Below, one piece after another: positions 7,468-16,046 of a stretch of DNA of 26,343 nucleotides (the stretch's first letter is position 1; every line of letters starts with the position of its first letter). The position numbers and the translations under genes were made by a program. The notes beneath the pieces are model-generated. The model did no database searches and had not been told where the DNA came from. It saw only the letters and a list, made by a program, of their open reading frames with translations. Origin of the DNA: Methylococcales bacterium (GTDB lineage: Bacteria > Pseudomonadota > Gammaproteobacteria > Methylococcales > Methylomonadaceae); the NCBI GenBank assembly GCA_009692395.1, contig SHZG01000007.1, positions 1-26,343 of the forward strand, written 5' to 3'.

Positions 7468-9383
7468 TCAAGGCTTTTTCGTTTTTGATACCGCTAAATG
7501 TTCAAACAGGATACGTTTGACTTCTTCAATCACTTCGGGCGTACCTTGGGATGAATGACTCCAATTGACTACTTTCTCAGAAATTGCTTCATTAATGTGC
7601 GCACTTTTATAAGCAACCACGCCATCATCGCCTTCTTCTGTTGGCACATTACCTTCGACAGCGATAATTGAGTGCGCTGGAACATTCGGTGTTACTGGTA
7701 TGGATGCCAACGTTTGTAGAATAGGGTTGTTCTCATTTATGCTATCAATAGATGTTTGGGGTCTACTTAACATGACGGCAATTTTCTCATCGCCTGATGT
7801 TGTGGCAATTTGCGCCAATAATGCGGTGTTATTGACTACCGTTAAAGGCAGTGTGACCAGCTGAGAAACCAGCCCTGTCACAAATTGAGAGGCGGCTAAC
7901 ATCGCACCGTGTTGCGGTGTTGCAATAAATCTTACCCGTTTGACGAAAGGCAGTGGTTTATAAAATACAGATTGCTGTATGAATTCACGCGTTTCAGGAC
8001 TACGCTTCACTGGATCGAAGGGTTTGTCACTGATGATATTCCAAAATTTCGTGCCGCTGTCAATAGCAGTGAGTTTGGTCAATAAGCCGCCTTGACTATG
8101 ACCTACTACTACCATCTCCTGTAATGCAGGGTCTTTTCCATCTGGGTCTAGTTCATGCACCGTGTTGGTCAGTGCTTTGCGTAGCCGCCCCGCTGAATAG
8201 CCAATACCTCTACCGCTGTCATAGATGAATAACCATATTTGATAGCGTTCACGAATTTTTGAATCGCCATTCAGTTCATTAATTAATGCTGCCCAGCGAG
8301 CGGGACTTGATGCCGTGCCATGCACTAACACCAGCGGAATTTTCCCTGCTTGGTAAGGCTGCACTGTAAAAATACCGTCTTGCGCTCTGTCGTTTGGAAT
8401 CAGACCACTGGTGAACACTGAACCATTGAGAAATACAGCAATTTCCCTTGCATAGATTGCGCTACCATTCAGTTGATAAGCCAAAGCCCCTGTTGGGTCG
8501 GATTCAATCGGTTGCTGTTGCCCATCAATGGTGACTGTGGCGGTTTTATCCGCTGCATACACTTCAATCCGTCCTTTTATTTTGCCTTTACTCAGGCTGG
8601 CGAGGGCATTTTCAAAACGCAACAGCGCGGTGACAGGCACTTTTATTTTCGCTGGAACACGATCTGAACCTGCAACCTTTTTTCCTGACGCGGGTGTTGT
8701 TGCTATACTCGCGGCTAAGGGAACACCAATGCCAGAGTTATGGTAGCGGTTTCTAAGCCCCTCAACTTCTAAGGCAGTCGTGGAAATACAACGCTCCAGT
8801 GGGTAACCAACCCATGACATTCCTGTTTTATCTAGGCTGTTCCAAAAGGGAGTTTATAAGTCCCTGCCTTTAGACGCACTTCGTTTTCTTCTGCGTCATC
8901 AGGTGCGGCTAAACCTTGAGCGACAGCTTGGTTGTAAATATCATAGGTCAAGCGAAACCGTGGATCGGTTGGTGGTATCTGCATACGCGACCCATTTTCT
9001 GGATACAACAGTGACCACGCATAGACGGCTGAGGCAAGATAATAAGCGCGGTCATTGGTCTGCTGAGTATGAAACAAGGACAGTTCTGCCAATGCAAACA
9101 ACTAATCATCATTGTCAACGGGTTGAAGACCTTTATGGAGTTCAGCCAACACCGCTACTGGTTCGGCTTTCAATTTATCCTGTAGTCCGTGTTGTTTAAG
9201 CACGATACTGGAAGCGTTTGATAACCGATCCGATGAAATCGCGCTGGCGGTTTGAATGCCATAAGCGGTCTGAATATCTACATGATTCACACTGACAGGC
9301 GTTGTACAGCCTGAAAGCAGGAGTGCGATGCTGGCAGTCAGAATAATAGGTGTGAAAGTAAACGATGTTTGTTGTGGTTTCAT
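7468..9383 (-). pseudogene. Broken lipoprotein alpha/beta hydrolase (lipase/esterase-like)
   Basis: Three open segments read as one gene of about 638 codons. It starts at 9383 (ATG, MKPQQTSF) with a lipoprotein signal peptide whose lipobox is LLSGC (Cys26). A TAG stop at 9102-9104 interrupts it in frame; directly after it the protein continues as LFALAELSLFHTQQ. A frameshift near 8836-8856, between KLPFG and WNSLD, then moves it into the frame that runs to 7468. The last segment holds the hydrolase core: the oxyanion-type LVLVHGTASSP and the nucleophile elbow GHSQGG (Ser242, counted from the Met encoded at 8820). The protein would have been anchored in the envelope; its substrate is unknown. 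It begins 10 bp after the channel pseudogene, so the two formed an operon. Expression of a partial product from an internal start is possible. Confidence 0.82.
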
Positions 9384-9393
9384 ATTTTTAAGT

Positions 9394-11155
9394 TTAAAGA
9401 GTGTCAGGGGTTTGTTGTACTGATGCAGGTAAACTCGGTAAATCCGCGATGTGTAAAGTCTGGGTAGGAAATGCAAATTCTACGTCTATTACCTCCGCTA
9501 AATGCAATATATCCAAAAAAATCCGTTGTTGCTCGGTGAGTTCAACCATTCTATCAGGCACTTTGAGCAAAAAGTTCACTAAAATATCCAGACTAGTGAC
9601 ACCAAACTGGTAGAAAAACACCTGAATATTATCTTTACGCGTGTCGGGATGCGCCTCAAGAATTTGATTGATGCCTGCAATAAAGGCTTTTGATTTCTCA
9701 ATCGGCGTGTTGTATGTAAGACCTAGGTCAATTTTAATCTGCCGATAGTCGCGTAACGCCATATTATCAACGGTACTGTTCACGACTTGACTACTGGGAA
9801 TAGTTACCAGAGAATTATAGGTGGTGCGAATCCGTGTGCTACGAAAGCCCACGCTCTCAACCACCCCTTCGGCACCTGTCAATTTAATTGAATCACCCAC
9901 CGAGAAAGGCTTTTCTACCATGATAATAATCGAGCCAATCAGATTAGCGATGGTTTGTTACGCTGCCAGCGCGACAGCCAGACCACCGACTCCAAGCCCT
10001 GCTAATACGGAGTAGGCGGGCAGACTTATTCGATCAGCTCCAGCGACAAGGATGGCAATCGCCACGATAAAAGTGATAAGCCGTAACACTAAACGGATAA
10101 GCTGACTATCAATGCTACTAGCCAGCAAACGTTCCCGAGTAATCACACTGGTCTCGATTTGCACCACCTATTACCCAAACCGTCCAAGTTAGCACCAGAT
10201 AGAATAGCGTCCAGAGTGATAGAGTGAACACTTGATAAGCACTGCTAGAAATTCGTAGAACCTCACCAAAAATCAAGGCGGTTATGGGAGTCACAATAAC
10301 TAAACTGAGTGGACGCAGTAAATCCGCCCATTGTTCAGAAGAGTCTGCCCTGCTGCGCCAGTAGTGACTCAACCGAAAACACAGGCGAACAAAAATAAAG
10401 CCTACAGCCAAAATGATGACGATGCCCAACCAACGCCATGCGGGTTGGTCAAGAAATGTGGCTCTAGTAGGTTGCTTATCGGGTGTCGTCAGTAACCAGC
10501 GAAGCGGTACGATGTTATTCAGTACCAAAGCCACGCCAGTAGGGCTATAGGTAACAAAGTCGTACCATCCAACAGACGCATTTGCTTGATAGGGACGATT
10601 TTTGACTGTGGCATAAAATGCTGGCAAACGTTCCACTGTGTCTGAGGTAAACAGGTATTCACCCGCCCGCGCTCCTTTTTCAACGCGTTGAATCCTAATT
10701 TCAGTATTGGGAATCACCCAAGACTTGAATTCGGATTTAGCCATTATCTGGGCATCTGGAATGGACTCTATGGGAGCTAGCTCAATACGATCCAACACTT
10801 CTTTCAGTTGCACCATCAGCCGCCGTGCGGTCTCGTCAACAGTAGCGGGCGGTAATTCACTCAAATCCAAAGCGCGTTCAGCCGATTTTTGAAAATGCTG
10901 AGACTCTTTAAGAGTAGCCAATTATTCTGCTGTCAAATAAAGTGCGGAGGAATCCATATAGGTGTTAAGGAATCCAGCTCCTTCGCTGTATGCTTTATTG
11001 GTAAATTCGATAAATCCTTGTAGCGTGGCTCTGGGACTGGATGTGTCAATCGGTTTTAGTGGGTTACTGTCTACACCTGCATAGGCGGGCATAATCCCCA
11101 CCTGAAGCGCGTATAGTGAAATTATGACTGCAATAAAGCGCAAAAAATTAGGCAT
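9394..11155 (-). pseudogene. Broken MscS-family mechanosensitive channel
   Basis: Reading from 11155, the product would have been about 587 residues. It begins with a signal peptide (cleavage around PAYAG), then an extracytoplasmic domain, about four transmembrane helices, the pore helix LAGLGVGGLAVALAA, and the MscS beta domain (MVEKPFSVGDSIKLTGAEG). There are three lesions. A TAA at 10922-10924 lies in frame, with LATLKESQHF following directly. A one-base frameshift lies near 10155-10172, where VWVIGG should lead into IETSVITRERL. A TAA at 9958-9960 falls exactly where related channels have the Gln of ALAAQ, suggesting a CAA-to-TAA change. Such channels release solutes during hypo-osmotic shock. 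No single piece contains both the membrane anchor and the pore, so function is almost certainly lost. Confidence 0.85.
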
Positions 11156-11174
11156 TATGTAAATTTCTAGGTGA

Positions 11175-11180
11175 ATTATA
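11175..11180 (-). promoter_or_regulatory. Candidate -10 element upstream of the channel pseudogene
   Basis: On the minus strand TATAAT occurs 20 bases upstream of the ATG at 11155, giving a very short leader. The -35 region is weak (TTACTG at a 16-base spacing). The promoter seems to have outlived the gene it served. Confidence 0.35.
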
Positions 11181-11251
11181 GATAGCTAAATTGTATCAGT
11201 AAGTAGCTATTCCGTAGCAAGTAAAGCGTCGCTTTCATTCTCCCATTGCCT

Positions 11252-12118
11252 TTACTTAATCGCTCGCAACAAATTACCGTAATACAGCTCCTTGCCTGTT
11301 TTTGTTAGCATCCACAATTGCTTGATTTCTAGTTGATTTGCAGCAAAAAACTGTCTAGCGGAGGCGACTAAATCGGCTAGTTCTATCTTGGGTGAGTAGG
11401 TGTTGAGTATTAGAAATGCGTTAGGATTCATTAGCGCGTGTGCCGCTTCTATCAAGCTGGATAGGTGATGTTCTAGTTTCCATTTTTCACCTTTCGCGCC
11501 TAGACCCCATGCGGGTGGATCCATGATGATGCCGTCGTATTGCTTGCCTCGTTTCAATTCGCGCTGGGCAAATTTTAACGCGTCTTCATGTACCCACTTT
11601 ATGTCAGAAAGATTAGAGCGTTCTTGGTTGTCATTTGCCCAAGTAATTAGCTGTTTTACTGAGTCTACATGAATTACTTCTGCGCCAGAATCACGCGCAA
11701 CCAGTGATGCCGCGCCCGTGTAGGCAAATAAATTTAATACTTTTTGACCCGCACGAGCGTGTTCTTTAATAAAATGCCAGTTTGCCTGTTGTTCGGGAAA
11801 TAAGCCTAGATGCTTAAATTGGGTTAGCTTCAAACCGAAACTTAAGTTTTGGTATGAAATAAGCCACTGCTCAGGTGACTGCGCTTTAATGTTTTTCCAG
11901 CGACCTTGGGTTGATGATTGTTCTTCAAATTCCCAATGCGCCATGTCTTGCCATTGGGCGTAAGACCATCCCGACTTGAAATCGGCTTGAATTTCTGGGC
12001 GGATAGTGATGATTGTTCCCCAGCGTTCCAGTTTCTTGCCGTTGCCTGCATCAAGCAGCTCGTAATCAGACCAAGACTGCCCATATTCGCGTGGAGTTTT
12101 TGAGTGTACGTTTTGCAT
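11252..12118 (-). CDS. Class I SAM-dependent methyltransferase, RlmI-like (probable rRNA methyltransferase)
   Basis: The 288-residue protein has a Rossmann methyltransferase domain. The SAM-binding motif NLFAYTGAAS is at residues 129-138, the acidic residue after beta2 is in VIHVDSV (about 148-154), and the catalytic-type motif DPPAWG is at 200-205. Combined with the FGLKLTQFKHLGLFPEQ segment, this resembles the RlmI/RlmK group of 23S rRNA cytosine or guanine methyltransferases. It lacks the PUA domain found in RlmI, so the substrate is not certain. No Shine-Dalgarno is visible before the ATG at 12118. The gene diverges from trpS across a 175-bp spacer. A small palindrome just after its stop (AAAGCGTCGCTTT, 11223-11235) may terminate it. 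Confidence 0.8.
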   Translation of the reverse strand: MQNVHSKTPREYGQSWSDYELLDAGNGKKLERWGTIITIRPEIQADFKSGWSYAQWQDMAHWEFEEQSSTQGRWKNIKAQSPEQWLISYQNLSFGLKLTQFKHLGLFPEQQANWHFIKEHARAGQKVLNLFAYTGAASLVARDSGAEVIHVDSVKQLITWANDNQERSNLSDIKWVHEDALKFAQRELKRGKQYDGIIMDPPAWGLGAKGEKWKLEHHLSSLIEAAHALMNPNAFLILNTYSPKIELADLVASARQFFAANQLEIKQLWMLTKTGKELYYGNLLRAIK

Positions 12119-12229
12119 TTTATTAGTGAGTGATGATGTGGTGGTTTGGATTACAATTATATAGAGTGGTGCGCATAATATGTATGTCGGGCGTCAATTA
12201 TCAAGCAATTACACAAACTCTTCACTAGC

Positions 12230-12249
12230 TATAATCCCCTAACTTTAGG
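12230..12249 (+). promoter_or_regulatory. Candidate trpS promoter with a start-site palindrome
   Basis: TATAAT at 12230-12235 lies 58 bp before the trpS ATG. The -35 match is poor. Immediately after it, CCTAA-CT-TTAGG (12238-12249) is a palindrome centred near the expected transcription start and could be an operator. The 5' leader is too short for a classical tryptophan attenuator and I see no T-box. Confidence 0.4.
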
Positions 12250-12293
12250 TAATATGACGCTCTACACATAAACTGGACTTATGAGAACTTACT

Positions 12294-13307
12294 ATGACTA
12301 AAACCATTGTTTTAACGGGCATTACTACGACAGGGACGCCACATTTAGGTAATTATGTGGGTGCGATTCGACCCGCTATCGCAGCAAGTAAAGACCCTAC
12401 GGTCGCGCCGTTCTATTTTCTAGCTGATTATCACGCGCTGATTAAATGCCAAGAGCCTGAGCGTATTCGCCAATCAAGTTTGGAAATCGCCGCAACGTGG
12501 TTAGCGTTAGGCTTGGATACAGCTAATGCGGTGTTTTATCGCCAATCGGATGTACCTGAAATTTTGGAATTATCGTGGATGTTGAGTTGTGTCGCTTCCA
12601 AGGGTTTGTTAAACCGCGCGCACGCTTACAAAGCGGCTGTCGCTGACAATGAGCAAAGTGGTGAAAATGATGCTGATAAAGGAATTTCCTTGGGTCTATT
12701 TGGTTATCCTGTGTTGATGGCAGCGGATATTTTGTTATTTAATGTGAATAAAGTGCCTGTCGGTAAAGATCAGGTGCAGCATATTGAAATGGCTCGCGAT
12801 ATAGCGGGTCGTTTTAATCATATTTATGGTGAACATTTTGTATTGCCTGAAGCGGTCATTGATGAGCATGGTGCAACACTGACGGGTTTAGATGGACGAA
12901 AAATGAGTAAATCGTATAACAACACGATTCCGCTATTTGAACCTGAAAAGAAATTACGCAAGCTGATTAATAAAATAAAAACTAATTCATTAGAACCTGG
13001 TGAAGCTAAAGATACTGAGGGTTGTGCTTTATTCAGTATTTATAAATCGTTTGCAACACCTGCTCAAGTGACTGAAATTCGTCAACGGTATGCTGACGGC
13101 ATTGCGTGGGGCGAAATGAAGCAAGTATTATTTGAACAGATTAACGAACACATCACGCCTGCTAGAGAACGTTACGAAGCTCTATTAAATGCGCCTGAAC
13201 ACATTGAAATGCAATTACAAGAGGGTGCGGAAAAAGCGCTAGCAATAAGCGTGCCATTTATGAAGGAACTACGCAAAGCAGTCGGTATTGCTAGGATAGG
13301 CACGTGA
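12294..13307 (+). CDS. trpS: Tryptophanyl-tRNA synthetase
   Basis: This class I aminoacyl-tRNA synthetase charges tRNA-Trp with tryptophan in the cytoplasm. At 337 residues it has normal bacterial TrpRS length. The HIGH-type motif PHLGNYVGAI is at residues 16-25 and the KMSKS loop, intact as GRKMSKS, is at 201-207. The middle of the protein includes DVPEILELSWMLSC and GYPVLMAADIL, which are strongly conserved in the family. The downstream membrane-protein gene begins inside the trpS stop region (4-bp overlap, GTGA), so they are co-transcribed and coupled. A candidate promoter lies just upstream. Confidence 0.96.
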   Translation: MTKTIVLTGITTTGTPHLGNYVGAIRPAIAASKDPTVAPFYFLADYHALIKCQEPERIRQSSLEIAATWLALGLDTANAVFYRQSDVPEILELSWMLSCVASKGLLNRAHAYKAAVADNEQSGENDADKGISLGLFGYPVLMAADILLFNVNKVPVGKDQVQHIEMARDIAGRFNHIYGEHFVLPEAVIDEHGATLTGLDGRKMSKSYNNTIPLFEPEKKLRKLINKIKTNSLEPGEAKDTEGCALFSIYKSFATPAQVTEIRQRYADGIAWGEMKQVLFEQINEHITPARERYEALLNAPEHIEMQLQEGAEKALAISVPFMKELRKAVGIARIGT

Positions 13308-14002
13308 AATCAGAAAAATTCAGCGAATGGTTAAAGCAGTCGTTGCTGTTTATCACCCGTGATCCACTGGTTTGGTTTGGTTACACTTTATTTATGGGTG
13401 TAGTGTTGGTGATTGGTCGCGTCTCCCCTGCTCTGGGAATTTTTTTAGCGGTGCTTTGCTTATTTGTCGGCGTGGGTATTGCTAAATATATCGATGTGAA
13501 ATCCAGCGAACAGCGCATTAGTTTGTCATTCGCCATTACTAAAAGTCTGCCGTTGGCGATTTTGGAGGCGGGTGTCATTGTGTTGTGCTGGTTTGTGTTT
13601 ATGGCACTGGCTAATATTTTTTCTGGTGAACCCGAAAAAATCGGACAGTTCTTTTTTGACTGGCACGCACCGCCTGACTTAGCTTATAAATATAGCTATG
13701 AATTAGCAAGCTGGCTGTATGGTTATGCGAATATCACACTGGTTTTTACGCTATTCATGATGACTACTTTTGCCAGTTGGTATAGCCATAGCTTGATGTT
13801 ATTTAAGGGTTATAGCTGGAGTGTAGCCAAGAAAGTGGGTGGTGATTTAACAACTAAACATCAAAATGCGTTATATAAATTGTTGGGTTTTGTGTTTCTT
13901 GACGCTGTATTATGTATGTCGGTTACACCGTTATTAACACCCGTATTATATATGCTGACTTCGACGCTAATGTATATTTCGTACAGGAATGTACATTGTT
14001 AA
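13304..14002 (+). CDS. Multi-pass membrane protein, BPSS1780-like
   Basis: The 232-residue protein is hydrophobic, with about five or six predicted membrane helices, at roughly residues 23-42, 44-62, 82-105, 140-160, 190-208 and 210-228. It starts with GTG at 13304, overlapping the trpS stop by 4 bp, which favours this start and translational coupling. The N-terminal pattern (a cytoplasmic helix, then LFITRDPLVWFGYTLFMG) recalls the BPSS1780 family of uncharacterised proteobacterial membrane proteins. No catalytic motif is visible. Function is unknown, and the link with trpS may be only transcriptional. The coding frame looks intact. Confidence 0.65.
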   Translation: MKSEKFSEWLKQSLLFITRDPLVWFGYTLFMGVVLVIGRVSPALGIFLAVLCLFVGVGIAKYIDVKSSEQRISLSFAITKSLPLAILEAGVIVLCWFVFMALANIFSGEPEKIGQFFFDWHAPPDLAYKYSYELASWLYGYANITLVFTLFMMTTFASWYSHSLMLFKGYSWSVAKKVGGDLTTKHQNALYKLLGFVFLDAVLCMSVTPLLTPVLYMLTSTLMYISYRNVHC

Positions 14003-14048
14003 GATAATAAGTTGATTGATAAAGGGATTAGTTTTTAGGTTAATTTTC

Positions 14049-14069
14049 TGGTACACGCTTTGGTACACG
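14049..14069 (+). repeat. Tandem TGGTACACG direct repeats, possible integrase site
   Basis: TGGTACACG occurs at 14049-14057 and again at 14061-14069, a 12-base period. The pair lies 144 bp beyond the 3' end of the integrase gene. Short tandem repeats of this kind are often found near P4-type integrases and may be integrase-binding or attachment-site sequences. No second copy of the pair was seen on the far side of the integrase. The remaining DNA at 14003-14048 and 14070-14117 shows no gene. Confidence 0.4.
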
Positions 14070-14117
14070 AAATATTAGGGTGCTAACGAGTCACTGCCAT
14101 TAAGTTAATGATTTTTC

Positions 14118-14205
14118 CGTTCGCCCTGAGCTTGTCTAAGGGTGGATGTAAAAATACGAATCCTCGAAGTTCAGTCGTTCATAGTTCGACAAGCTCACCA
14201 CGAAC
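14118..14205. repeat. Inverted pair of GTTCG-GAGCTTGTC dispersed repeats
   Basis: One unit at 14118-14146 begins CGTTCGCCCTGAGCTTGTC. The other, at 14176-14205 on the opposite strand, begins CGTTCGTGGTGAGCTTGTC. They share CGTTCG, TGAGCTTGTC and the closing TG, and they face each other across about 29 bases, so the RNA could fold into a long imperfect hairpin. From general knowledge, repeats with the TGAGCTTGTCGAA core are scattered through many proteobacterial genomes. This pair ends 8 bp from the integrase stop and could serve as its terminator. Confidence 0.75.
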
Positions 14206-14212
14206 GCCTGAA

Positions 14213-15460
14213 CTAGCGGGTACGAATTTTTCTAATGGGTGTTACATTCCAGTCTTTACCGTGTTCGCAAGCCGTCAATAATCCTGCCCATAAATCTAAG
14301 GCTAATCGGCGTTCATCTAAATAATCATGGTGATTGTAAACGCCTTCAATACCTTTTAATTTATGATTTAAACAGCGTTCGGCAATATGAGATTCAATGC
14401 CCAGCGCAGCCAAATGTGAGCGGGCTGTGCGTCTGAAATCATGCACATAAAAACTTTCATTCATAAATGGCATTATTTTTGCTAATGCCATATTAAGCGT
14501 GTTTTCGTGGATGTGTGGGATTTTGTGCTGTTGTACTTTACGCGCGGGTAACAGCCATTCACTGTTTACCGATAAAGCCATAAGAGCGTGTAAAGTGTCC
14601 ACCGCGTGGAGCGATAACGGAATGGTGATGGCGGCGTTGGTTTTGGTTCTATCAGCGGGTAAATACCACAGTCCAGCATCAAGGTCGAATTCTTCACGTT
14701 TTGCTTTGATTAATTCACTTTTACGCACTGCTAATAAAAGCAATAATTTAACGGTCAATAAATTGGTTTGGGTAAAACCCTCGGTGTCACGCATAGCGGA
14801 AAATAAGGCAATTAATTCTGATTTAGCTAATACCCGCTCCCGCGCTACGCTTTTGCCACCAGCATCTGAAACACTAAACGCCGATGCAGGATTGTATTGC
14901 ACAATATGGCGTTTAATTGCGTAATCAAATACACGCTTCGTCCATTTTAATATGTCGTTAGCAATAGTGGGTGAGCCACGTTCGATAATAGTGTGCAGCA
15001 TTTTATCAATATGCACGGGCTTCACGTCTTCAACGGCTAAATCACCAAGATGGGGTTTAATGTCTTTATCAATCCGCACTTTCAAATCCAGCGCGTTTTT
15101 CCATTTGCCGACAATCATTTTTTCAAAATAAACCTCGGTTAATTGTCCAAAAGTCATGGCGTTCATTTTTGCCAGTGCTTGGGTTTTGCGCTCTTGCTTT
15201 TCACTAGCGACATCGTAACCCAGTGTCACACTGGCTCTCAATTCTTTGGCTTTCTTACGCGCTTCGGCTAATGACAACTGCCCATATAAGCCAATAGTCA
15301 TAATGCGTTGCTTGCCCGCAAACCGATAACGAAAATTCCACCGTGGGGTTATAAAGTCTTTTCGATAACTCAGATACAGACCATTGCCATCCGCTTTACC
15401 TTCAAAGCGGTCATTATTTTTTATCCAGCTTTTTATTTGACTGTCGCTAAGGTTAGCCAT
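14213..15460 (-). CDS. P4-type tyrosine integrase (DUF4102 plus phage integrase domain)
   Basis: With the ATG at 15460 the protein is 415 residues. This start is chosen because CAGGGGCAG lies just upstream and the N-terminus then fits the family; an upstream ATG at 15535 would overlap yigZ. The arm-binding DUF4102 domain covers about residues 1-90 (GLYLSYR, GLYGQLSLAEARKKA). The core-binding domain runs from about 103 to 195. The catalytic domain has Arg246 (LAVRKSEL), His340 and Arg343 (HDFRR), His366 (CLNHKLKG) and nucleophile Tyr375 (GVYNHHDY). All catalytic residues are present. Such enzymes insert genomic islands, often at tRNA or gene 3' ends. Here there is no cargo and no adjacent tRNA. 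It sits 13 bp after yigZ on the same strand. Confidence 0.92.
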   Translation of the reverse strand: MANLSDSQIKSWIKNNDRFEGKADGNGLYLSYRKDFITPRWNFRYRFAGKQRIMTIGLYGQLSLAEARKKAKELRASVTLGYDVASEKQERKTQALAKMNAMTFGQLTEVYFEKMIVGKWKNALDLKVRIDKDIKPHLGDLAVEDVKPVHIDKMLHTIIERGSPTIANDILKWTKRVFDYAIKRHIVQYNPASAFSVSDAGGKSVARERVLAKSELIALFSAMRDTEGFTQTNLLTVKLLLLLAVRKSELIKAKREEFDLDAGLWYLPADRTKTNAAITIPLSLHAVDTLHALMALSVNSEWLLPARKVQQHKIPHIHENTLNMALAKIMPFMNESFYVHDFRRTARSHLAALGIESHIAERCLNHKLKGIEGVYNHHDYLDERRLALDLWAGLLTACEHGKDWNVTPIRKIRTR

Positions 15461-15473
15461 AATCTGCCCCTGT

Positions 15474-16046
15474 TTAATAATTGTCTGTAAACGATTGCAA
15501 TAAAACAGCCACTTGTTCGGCAGGCAACTGGACAACCACCCTCACCTGCTCAGCAAAATCTTGTTTGATAATCTGTCCATCCAGTTTTTTTAATGCGTAT
15601 TCTAATGGCTGGATTTGTTTATAATCCAGCGTTAAATTGACCGTCGCCATTTCTATATAGGGATAAATCTCAGCCGCGTCAATAACTTGCCTAGCCGTCT
15701 GACCATAAGCACGAGTCAAGCCCCCTGCCCCCAATTTCACGCCACCAAAATAACGAATCACTGCAACCAACACATTAATAAGCTGCTTACCGTCGATATG
15801 TTGAAAAATGGGTTTGCCCGCTGTACCTGTGGGTTCGCCTGCATCATGAAAACGATACACCAAGCCGTTGTCAGTTTTTAGCTGATAGGCGAAGGCAATA
15901 TGACTGGCATCGGGATACTGTTGGTACAGCTGTTTAAGTTGCTGTAAAACTTCATTTTCAGTTGCACACGGCGCAATAACGCCGATAAACCGCGATTTTT
16001 TGATTATTTCTTCGGTACTGTGTTTACTTTTAACGTATAACATCAA
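15474..16046 (-). CDS. yigZ: YigZ/IMPACT family protein
   Basis: The 190-residue protein has the IMPACT-family core: KKSRFIGVIAP near the N-terminus, then DAGEPTGTAGKPI and RYFGGVKLGAGGLTRAYG in the middle. The C-terminal half is the DUF1949-type ferredoxin-like domain. E. coli YigZ is 204 residues, so this one is about 14 shorter, and it ends abruptly at SFTDNY. The eukaryotic relative IMPACT regulates the GCN2 kinase; the bacterial role is not settled. The start overlaps the yejF stop by 4 bp, pointing to one transcript. The integrase begins 13 bp after its stop codon, so the tail may have been altered by that insertion. Confidence 0.9.
   Translation of the reverse strand: MMLYVKSKHSTEEIIKKSRFIGVIAPCATENEVLQQLKQLYQQYPDASHIAFAYQLKTDNGLVYRFHDAGEPTGTAGKPIFQHIDGKQLINVLVAVIRYFGGVKLGAGGLTRAYGQTARQVIDAAEIYPYIEMATVNLTLDYKQIQPLEYALKKLDGQIIKQDFAEQVRVVVQLPAEQVAVLLQSFTDNY

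Noticed and set aside
9102..10924. Stop-codon readthrough, selenocysteine or an alternative genetic code explaining the in-frame stops
   Set aside because: Both TAA and TAG are involved, there are frameshifts as well, and almost all other genes use TAA, TAG and TGA as normal stops. Decay is simpler.
12119..12293. A T-box or tryptophan attenuator upstream of trpS
   Set aside because: The leader after the candidate -10 is only about 50 bp, with no Trp codon run and no T-box sequence. Only a small palindrome is visible.
14003..14212. A tRNA gene as the integrase attachment site
   Set aside because: No cloverleaf, TTCGANNC T-loop block in context or acceptor pairing was found. The GTTCGACAAGC stretch belongs to the dispersed repeat.
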